Shown here in pieces: positions 32,591 through 37,663 of a stretch of 37,663 nt of DNA (its first letter is position 1; each line of letters starts with the position of its first letter). This DNA is from Clostridia bacterium. Lineage in GTDB: Bacteria; Bacillota; Clostridia; Christensenellales; UBA1242. The stretch spans positions 1-37,663 of the forward strand of contig JAFQFI010000070.1 in the NCBI GenBank assembly GCA_017398655.1, read 5' to 3'. A program made the translations under genes and the position numbers. The notes beneath the pieces were generated by a model. The model had not been told where the DNA came from and did no database searches. It saw only the letters and a list, made by a program, of their open reading frames with translations.

Positions 32591-32626
32591 AAAAGGGAAG
32601 TGATTTATCACAACCCTTTTATTTTT
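32591..32626 (-). terminator. Intrinsic terminator after asnS
   Basis: AAAAGGG (32591-32597) and GTGAT (32600-32604) pair with ATCAC (32607-32611) and CCCTTTT (32614-32620) across a symmetric AA/AA internal loop. On the minus strand it ends in T. Confidence 0.8.
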
Positions 32627-32630
32627 TATA

Positions 32631-34019
32631 TTAATATTCACAATTTTTTGGTGTTCTTGGAAATAATTCTACATCTCTAATGTTTGATACGCCTGTTAAA
32701 TACATAAGTATTCTTTCAAAGCCCAAGCCGAAACCACTGTGTTTAACACCACCAAATTTTCTTAAGTTGATGTACCACCAGTAATCTTCTTCTTTAAGAC
32801 CTTTATATTTAATTAAATCAAGTAAAACATCAAGACGCTCTTCTCTTTGGCTACCACCAACAATTTCTCCAACTCCCGGTACAAGTAGGTCGCAAGCTGC
32901 AACTGTTTTGTTATCGTCGTTTAATCTCATATAGAAAGCTTTAAAATCTTTTGGATAATCTGTAACAAATACAGGTTTTTTGTAAACTTGTTCTGTTAAA
33001 TATCTTTCGTGTTCGCTTTGAAGGTCTGTACCCCATTCAACTTTATATTCAAATTTGTCATTTTGTTTCTTTAATATTTCAACTGCTTCTGTGTATGTTA
33101 CATGAGCAAAATCACTATTTAATACAAGTTCAAGGCGTTCTATTAAACCTTTATCTACAAAATTATTAAAGAATTCAAGTTCTGGTTTACAATTGTCAAA
33201 TACATATTTAATTAAGTATTTAACCATTTCTTCAATTAAAGCCATATTGTCTTTTAAATCATAAAAAGCCATTTCTGGTTCAATCATCCAAAACTCACTT
33301 GCGTGACGAGCTGTGTTGCTGTTTTCTGACCTAAAAGTTGGTCCAAAGGTATAAACTCTTGAAAATGCTAAAGCAAAAGCTTCGCCTTCAAGTTGACCTG
33401 TTGGTGTTAAGAAAACATTTTTACCAAAGAAATCTTTTTCTGGAGTAGCAGTTTTCATATAATCTTTATCGTAGAACTTATGAGTTGTTACTCTAAAAAC
33501 ATCACTACCACCTTCGCAATCTGCACCAGTTATAATTGGTGTGTGAACATAAGTAAAGCCCTTTTGCTTGAAGAAAGTGTGAATAGCATAAGCCACTTCA
33601 CTTCTTACTCTAAAAACAGCGTTAAAAAGGTTTGTTCTTGGTCTTAAATAAGCAACTTCTCTTAAAAACTCTAAACTATGGCCTTTCTTTTGCAAAGGAT
33701 ATTCTGTTGTAGTAGGGCAGATAATTTCTACATTAGTTGCTTTAATTTCAAAAGGTTGTTTATTTTCTGGTGTAGCAACAAGTGTACCTTCACACATAAT
33801 ACTGCTGCCAGCGTTTAATTTTGCAACTTCTTGATAGTTTTTAATTTCTTCTGGTGTAAAAACAATTTGAACGCCTTTAAATGATGTTCCGTCATTTAAA
33901 TCTATAAAACCAAAGTTTTTACTATCTCTAACAGACCTAACCCAACCACCAACTTTAACGGTTTTTTTGTCAAGGTCTTTATAATTTAAATGAAGTTCTT
34001 TTATATCACTTTGTTTCAT
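32631..34019 (-). CDS. asnS: Asparaginyl-tRNA synthetase
   Basis: 462 residues, the usual length of a class IIb synthetase. The N-terminal OB-fold domain (about 18-110, [21 protein letters not shown]) binds the anticodon. The catalytic domain shows motif 2 ([19 protein letters not shown]) and motif 3 ([15 protein letters not shown]), with the AsnRS-type [15 protein letters not shown] earlier. It charges tRNA-Asn with asparagine. AGGAGAT lies before the ATG, and a TATAAT sits about 43 bases upstream. The leader is too short for a T-box. It is monocistronic. Confidence 0.96.
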   Translation of the reverse strand: MKQSDIKELHLNYKDLDKKTVKVGGWVRSVRDSKNFGFIDLNDGTSFKGVQIVFTPEEIKNYQEVAKLNAGSSIMCEGTLVATPENKQPFEIKATNVEIICPTTTEYPLQKKGHSLEFLREVAYLRPRTNLFNAVFRVRSEVAYAIHTFFKQKGFTYVHTPIITGADCEGGSDVFRVTTHKFYDKDYMKTATPEKDFFGKNVFLTPTGQLEGEAFALAFSRVYTFGPTFRSENSNTARHASEFWMIEPEMAFYDLKDNMALIEEMVKYLIKYVFDNCKPELEFFNNFVDKGLIERLELVLNSDFAHVTYTEAVEILKKQNDKFEYKVEWGTDLQSEHERYLTEQVYKKPVFVTDYPKDFKAFYMRLNDDNKTVAACDLLVPGVGEIVGGSQREERLDVLLDLIKYKGLKEEDYWWYINLRKFGGVKHSGFGLGFERILMYLTGVSNIRDVELFPRTPKNCEY

Positions 34020-34081
34020 TAAAATATAATCTCCTAATTAAAAAATCTAACAACTATTATATCACTTGTATAAAAAAATAA

Positions 34082-34121
34082 AAAGAGAAATTTTTAAGAT
34101 ACTTATAAATTTCTCTTTATT
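34082..34121 (-). terminator. Intrinsic terminator after the 34141 gene
   Basis: AAAGAGAAATTT (34082-34093) pairs perfectly with AAATTTCTCTTT (34107-34118). It lies between the asnS start region and the gene ending at 34141. Confidence 0.75.
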
Positions 34122-34140
34122 TTATTGTTTTTTTATAAAA

Positions 34141-34605
34141 TTATTGCTCAATTGGGGGTTGAGTATCAAAACTTGTAGTTGGTTGCATATCATTATTTTT
34201 AAGAGGGGTAGCACCAATAAACCAGTTTGGCTGATATTCGTTTACCGGAATAGCATATTCTTTTATGCTGGTATAATCTAAGTCGTACCCTTGTGGTGGG
34301 TAATAACCTTCGCCTCTATATTTATTTAAAGTATGCTTATCAATTTCAAAAGAACATATGTGAGTTTTTTCTCCGGGTAAAGAGTTTAACACTCTTGTTG
34401 GTAAATTTTGTGTATCAAAAAAATGAAGGTATTCTTCGTCTTTGTACTTGTGAGAATTTGACAATTTTTCGCCTTTGTATTTGGAGCCAAGCATAGAAGT
34501 ATCTTCACTTAAAAAAAACTCAAGTTCTTCATCTGTAACATATCTATATACAGTTTTTGTTTGTTGACTTAAAAGTTTAGATTTAATTTCTTTAATAAAA
34601 TTCAT
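34141..34605 (-). CDS. Conserved-looking 154-residue protein
   Basis: No function recognised, but the sequence pattern (KTVYRYVTDEELEFFL, YLHFFDTQ, HICSFEIDKHTLNKYRGEGY, SIKEYAIPVNEYQPNWF) recalls small Firmicutes and phage proteins with an opening YRY..EEL and a GYD/Y....EYA.P.. end. An ADP-ribosyltransferase-like fold is possible; I do not see its catalytic triad clearly. The C-terminal 20 residues are polar and end TQPPIEQ, like other orphan tails here. AGGAT precedes the ATG. It is a single-gene unit between asnS and the DUF202 gene. Confidence 0.65.
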   Translation of the reverse strand: MNFIKEIKSKLLSQQTKTVYRYVTDEELEFFLSEDTSMLGSKYKGEKLSNSHKYKDEEYLHFFDTQNLPTRVLNSLPGEKTHICSFEIDKHTLNKYRGEGYYPPQGYDLDYTSIKEYAIPVNEYQPNWFIGATPLKNNDMQPTTSFDTQPPIEQ

Positions 34606-34753
34606 ATTAATAATCCTAATTTTATTATATCATAAAAAAATAAAAAAAGATATGTGTGTTTAATACAAAAATTGATAAAACAAAAAAATAAATTAAATAA
34701 AATTTGACTATAAAAAATGGATTTGTTAACCTATCCAAGAAAGGAAATAAAAA

Positions 34754-35083
34754 ATGAAAGAAAAACGAAAAGTTAAATTAGATAGAATTGATATTGACCT
34801 TGCTGTTAAGCGTACAAAAATGTCTTGCGAAAGGTCTCTTTTATCGTACATCAGAACAGCTTGTGTGTTTGTTTCTCTTGCCTTTACATATTTAAAAATT
34901 GCTGTTTATGATAAATTTGATGCTTTTGTAATAATAATGTTTTGTATCGGTTTTGGTTTTTTAGTTTTTGGTGTTGTAGAGTACTTTTTAACTATGCATA
35001 GAGCAAATGCTATTTACGAAGAATATGCTGATGATTTTTATGAAGCAAAAGAAGATTTAACAAGCGACAATGAAGATAAATAA
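34754..35083 (+). CDS. DUF202 (YidH-like) membrane protein
   Basis: 109 residues. The hallmark ERSLLSYIRTA (about 27-37, family pattern ERTxLAxxRT) opens the first membrane segment. It is followed by two hydrophobic helices (about 34-52 and 57-80) and an acidic cytoplasmic tail (ANAIYEEYADDFYEAKED). Members are small inner-membrane proteins of unknown function. AAAGGAAAT precedes the ATG. A plausible promoter is TTGACT (about 34706) with TAACCT 17 bases later. It ends at a bidirectional hairpin. Confidence 0.85.
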   Translation: MKEKRKVKLDRIDIDLAVKRTKMSCERSLLSYIRTACVFVSLAFTYLKIAVYDKFDAFVIIMFCIGFGFLVFGVVEYFLTMHRANAIYEEYADDFYEAKEDLTSDNEDK

Positions 35084-35102
35084 AACTTATTAATGATAAT
35101 AA

Positions 35103-35135
35103 AAAAAAGAGCAAATTGTTTTGCTCTTTTTTTAT
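35103..35135. terminator. Bidirectional intrinsic terminator
   Basis: AAAAAAGAGCAAA (35103-35115) pairs with TTTGCTCTTTTTT (35120-35132). It is shared by the DUF202 gene and ilvE. Confidence 0.85.
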
Positions 35136-35151
35136 ATAAAAATTTAAATAA

Positions 35152-36219
35152 TTAAAAATTTAAAACTTTTGTCCAGCCAAATGTATCTTTTAATTTTCCC
35201 CATTGAATACCGGTTAAATTATCATATAGTTTTTGAGAAAGTTCTCCAATTTGATTGTTGTTTACAACCATAATTTTGTTGTTGTAGTTAAATTCTCCAA
35301 TAGGGCTAATAACTGCGGCTGTTCCTGTGCCAAAAGCTTCTTCAAGTTGATTGTTTTCGTAAGCAGATATTAATTCGTCTATGCTAATTTTTCTTTCTTC
35401 AACTTCAATACCCCAAGTTTTAAGAAGTTCTATTGTAGATCTTCTTGTAATGCCCGGCAAAATACTTCCTTCTAAAGATGGAGTAATTACTTTGCCATTA
35501 ATTTTAAAGAAAACATTCATAGCACCAACTTCTTCTATATATTTTCTTTCTCTTCCATCAAGCCATAAAACTTGAGAGTAATTCATTTTTTCGGCTTTTT
35601 CTTGTCCTTTTAAAGAAGCTGCGTAATTTCCACCACTTTTAATAAATCCAGTTCCACCTTTAACAGCTCTTACATATTCGCTTTCTACATAAATTTTTAC
35701 AGGGTTTAAGCCCTCTTTGTAATAACTGCCTACAGGACAACAAATTATTAAAAATTTATATTCTTTTGCAGGGTGAACACCTAAGCTCTTTTGAGTTGCA
35801 ATTATAAATGGGCGAATATATAGTGAGGTTCCCGGTAAATGGGGTACCCAATCTTTATCAATTTCCAAAAGTTTTTCCAATGCTTTTAAGCAGAATTTTT
35901 CATCAAGTTTTGGAATGCATAATCTGTCATTTGATACATTTAATCTTTCAAAATTCTTTTCTGGACGGAATAATAAGATTTTTCCTTCCTCGCTTCTATA
36001 TGCTTTCATACCTTCAAAAACTTCTTGTCCATAGTGAAGAATCATACTTGCCGGGTCTAAAGAAATATTTCCATAAGGTAAAATTTGAGCGTTATGCCAA
36101 CCATTTTGTTCGTTATAGTCCATTACAAACATATGGTCTGTAAAAGTTTCTCCAAAAACTAATGTGCTTTCATCTGGTTTTTGTTTAAGGTTTTGAGATT
36201 TTGTTATTTTGATTTCCAT
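35152..36219 (-). CDS. ilvE: Branched-chain amino acid aminotransferase
   Basis: 355 residues, fold-type IV PLP enzyme of the longer (BCAT type II) subgroup. The PLP lysine is in GFIKSGGNYAAS (near 195). Other signatures are LHYGQEVFEGMKAYR, LYIRPFIIATQ, EVGAMNVFF, LPGITRRS and EAFGTGTAAVISPI. It moves the amino group between Val, Leu or Ile and 2-oxoglutarate, in the cytoplasm. No other branched-chain genes are nearby, so it probably acts in recycling or last-step synthesis. AAAGGAAAA precedes the ATG, and a promoter lies at 36253-36280. It is a single gene. Confidence 0.95.
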   Translation of the reverse strand: MEIKITKSQNLKQKPDESTLVFGETFTDHMFVMDYNEQNGWHNAQILPYGNISLDPASMILHYGQEVFEGMKAYRSEEGKILLFRPEKNFERLNVSNDRLCIPKLDEKFCLKALEKLLEIDKDWVPHLPGTSLYIRPFIIATQKSLGVHPAKEYKFLIICCPVGSYYKEGLNPVKIYVESEYVRAVKGGTGFIKSGGNYAASLKGQEKAEKMNYSQVLWLDGRERKYIEEVGAMNVFFKINGKVITPSLEGSILPGITRRSTIELLKTWGIEVEERKISIDELISAYENNQLEEAFGTGTAAVISPIGEFNYNNKIMVVNNNQIGELSQKLYDNLTGIQWGKLKDTFGWTKVLNF

Positions 36220-36252
36220 AATATTTTCCTTTAATATTGTTAATTTAAAAAA

Positions 36253-36280
36253 ATTGTATCATTTTTTTTGCCGAGTACAA
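36253..36280 (-). promoter_or_regulatory. Predicted ilvE promoter
   Basis: On the minus strand: TTGTAC (36280-36275), 16 bases, TACAAT (36258-36253). It gives a leader of about 27 bases, too short for a T-box or leader peptide. Confidence 0.6.
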
Positions 36281-36403
36281 AATAAATAAAATAAATAGAA
36301 ACAACAAAAAACATAAATTTTTGTTAGTTTTTATAAAAGTAAATATAAAATGTTTAATAAGATAAGATTTTATTATTATATATATAATATAACTAATGAT
36401 ATA

Positions 36404-36433
36404 ATATACGCGCGTACGCACACGCATACATAT
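36404..36433. repeat. Alternating purine-pyrimidine tract
   Basis: Thirty consecutive bases alternate purine and pyrimidine, centred on CGCGCGTACGCACACGC, within AT-rich sequence. Such tracts can adopt Z-DNA or act as a structural break. It is not in any predicted transcript leader. Confidence 0.6.
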
Positions 36434-36660
36434 TATATAGGATTATTTATAAAAAAAGAAAAATTCAATTTATAAAGTGTATGTTGTGTTTGCTTAGTAG
36501 GGTAATGATTTTAAAAAAAGTGAATAAAAAAGATAGAAATGTAAACTATTTATTTGGTAAAAGTTAAATAATTTTTATAAAAAAATAATAAAAAACAAAA
36601 AAGTTTAAGATTTTTTAAGTATAAAAAAGATAGGATTTTAAGTAAAAATAGGCAAAAAAT

Positions 36661-36725
36661 GGGGTTAAAAATAGTAAAATTTGCAAACACTCGGCGAAGT
36701 GTTCACTAATTTTTAGAAAAAACCC
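36661..36725. repeat. Imperfect palindrome with terminator-like flanks
   Basis: GGGGTT (36661-36666) and AAAAATAG (36667-36674) oppose CTAATTTTTAG (36706-36716) and AACCC (36721-36725). The centre AACACT-CGGCGA-AGTGTT (36686-36703) is perfect. T runs lie outside on both strands. It may insulate ilvE from the rRNA promoter, or be a structured RNA. Confidence 0.55.
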
Positions 36726-36756
36726 TATTTTTTTGATTTTTTTTAAAAAAAAGTTG

Positions 36757-36785
36757 TTGACAGTAAATTTTCTATATGTTATTCT
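36757..36785 (+). promoter_or_regulatory. Predicted promoter for the 23S rRNA gene
   Basis: TTGACA (36757-36762, perfect -35), 17 bases, TATTCT (36780-36785). It is the best plus-strand promoter between ilvE and 23S and implies a leader of about 360 bases. Confidence 0.6.
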
Positions 36786-37153
36786 TGCTTCGTCACTGTG
36801 AAACAAACAAGTGACTGCGCTACGGCGTAAACAATAGCACCATCACAACTGCATATTTTATATATTAGAGTAGACAAATATCGAGTTTAAAATATTACTT
36901 ATAAGTATTAATTTTAAAACGCTGATAAAAACAAAAAAGTTATCTACTTAAATTTTTATAATTTAAGTTTTTAAGTTTTTTCGTTTGTTCGTGTAATATG
37001 TTTTTTCAATTTCAAATAATAACCGATTTGAACAAAAATTCAATTACGCTGAGTAAAATAACAAGAAAAATTGTCAAGATTTATCATAGACTTTTTGAAA
37101 GCAATTTTCGAAAATCATGAATTGATTAGAATCAAAAAACTTTAAGTTTTTTA

Positions 37154-37663
37154 GATCAAGCTACAAAGAGTATATAGTGGATGCCTTGGCACTAGGCGCC
37201 GATGAAGGACGCGACAAGCTGCGAAAAGCTACGGGGAACCGCACATAGGTTTTGATCCGTAGATGTCCGAATGTGGCAACACACTAAGGGTAATACCTTA
37301 GTATCATTACAGGAATTCATACTGTAATGAGGGGAACCCGGAGAACTGAAACATCTAAGTACCCGGAGGAAGAGAAAGTAAACAAACGATTACCTAAGTA
37401 GTGGTGAGCGAAAGGGTAAGAGCCCAAACCATTTGAAGAAATTTGAGTGGGGTTAGGACCTTGTACGAGCATGGATATTGTTAGCTGAACATTTTTGGAA
37501 AGTTAGACGAAACAGGGTGACAGTCCCGTAAGCGAAAACAATAAACACTCAAAGGAATCCAGAGTAGCACAGGACACGCGAAATCCGGTGTGAATGTGGG
37601 AGGACCATCTCCTAAGGCTAAATACGACCTAGTGACCGATAGTGGATTAGTACCGTGAGGGAA
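37154..37663 (+). rRNA. 23S ribosomal RNA, 5' part
   Basis: Unmistakable 23S sequence from its 5' end: GTGGATGCCTTGGCACTAGG, CGATGAAGGACGCGACAAGC and, near the window edge, AAGGCTAAATACGACC, GACCGATAGTGGATTAGTAC and CCGTGAGGGAA. The start is placed at 37154 by lining up GATCAAGCTACAAAG with the usual GGTTAAGC start, so it is approximate to a few bases. The gene continues beyond the window. No 16S gene or spacer tRNA precedes it; the upstream neighbour is ilvE on the opposite strand. Confidence 0.97.

Larger units (their letters stand above)
36220..37153. other. Long non-coding region between ilvE and 23S rRNA
   Basis: 934 bases without a gene. It holds the ilvE promoter (36253-36280), a 30-base alternating purine-pyrimidine tract (36404-36433), a 65-base imperfect palindrome (36661-36725), a consensus promoter (36757-36785) and, after it, a leader of about 360 bases to the 23S gene. 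The leader includes a stem GTCACT/AGTGAC just after the predicted start and repeated TTAAGTTTTTT motifs at 36962-36980 and 37142-37152. No 16S rRNA sequence and no tRNA is present. Confidence 0.8.

Noticed and set aside
34020..34140. T-box upstream of asnS
   Set aside because: The space between asnS and the next gene is too short, and no T-box sequence or specifier stem is visible.
36220..36480. T-box or leader attenuator for ilvE
   Set aside because: The likely promoter is only about 30 bases from the start codon, leaving no room for either.
1..37663. Prophage, transposase, CRISPR array or toxin-antitoxin operon
   Set aside because: No integrase, transposase, phage structural gene, cas gene or regular repeat-spacer pattern was seen on either strand.

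Overview
The window looks like a chromosomal segment of a very AT-rich, Gram-positive-type (Firmicutes/Bacillota-like) bacterium, possibly an uncultured gut lineage. Evidence: purine-rich AGGAGG-like ribosome binding sites, consensus sigma-A promoters (TTGACA, 17-base spacer, TATAAT), many short intrinsic terminators, and Firmicutes-type families (YjzC-like, DUF1846, a BmrCD/TM287-288-like heterodimeric exporter, XRE regulators). TGA is used as a stop (TVP38-like gene ending at 11830, SLOG gene ending at 20460), so the mycoplasma code does not apply. The species cannot be named from the sequence.

Layout. 1-6660: the RNA-binding protein Tex, orphan proteins, and a HIT hydrolase. 6712-10355: two-gene ABC exporter on the minus strand. 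10631-15362: galE, a TVP38/VTT membrane protein, a DUF1846 protein, a P-loop kinase-like protein and a tiny YjzC-like protein. 15363-16455: a probable small RNA and an orphan protein. 16542-18138 (minus): four genes including a MazG/HisE-like pyrophosphohydrolase and a YgjV-like membrane protein. 18241-20460: a consensus promoter, two tandem His-codon leader peptides each followed by a mutually exclusive antiterminator/terminator, a third terminator, then a frame-disrupted phosphoribosyltransferase and a SLOG/LOG-like protein. 20549-26545: a helical orphan, an XRE regulator with membrane segments and zinc ribbon, an MFS transporter, two GNAT-type proteins, small membrane proteins and an alkaline-phosphatase-superfamily enzyme. 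26879-26969: tRNA-Ser(GCT). 27087-32464: a GT2 glycosyltransferase with TPRs and a 1377-residue CvpA-like protein with a repeated domain. 32631-36219: asnS, an orphan, a DUF202 protein and ilvE. 37154-end: the 5' part of 23S rRNA with no 16S rRNA upstream.

Organisation. Most genes are single or paired units bounded by hairpin terminators, often one bidirectional hairpin shared by convergent genes. Housekeeping genes (tex, galE, asnS, ilvE, 23S, tRNA) alternate with orphan proteins that lack signal peptides and often end in short Pro/Glu/Gln-rich tails.

The most interesting stretch is 18241-20460. Two short reading frames with adjacent His codons each precede a terminator whose 5' arm can instead pair with sequence at or just after the leader stop codon. 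This is the layout of ribosome-mediated attenuation, present twice in tandem, upstream of a PRPP-binding-motif protein and a nucleotide-binding SLOG protein. Other points of note are the unlinked 23S gene, a GNAT gene whose promoter predicts a leaderless mRNA, a promoter-terminator pair predicting a roughly 57-base RNA, and the giant repeat-bearing CvpA-like protein.
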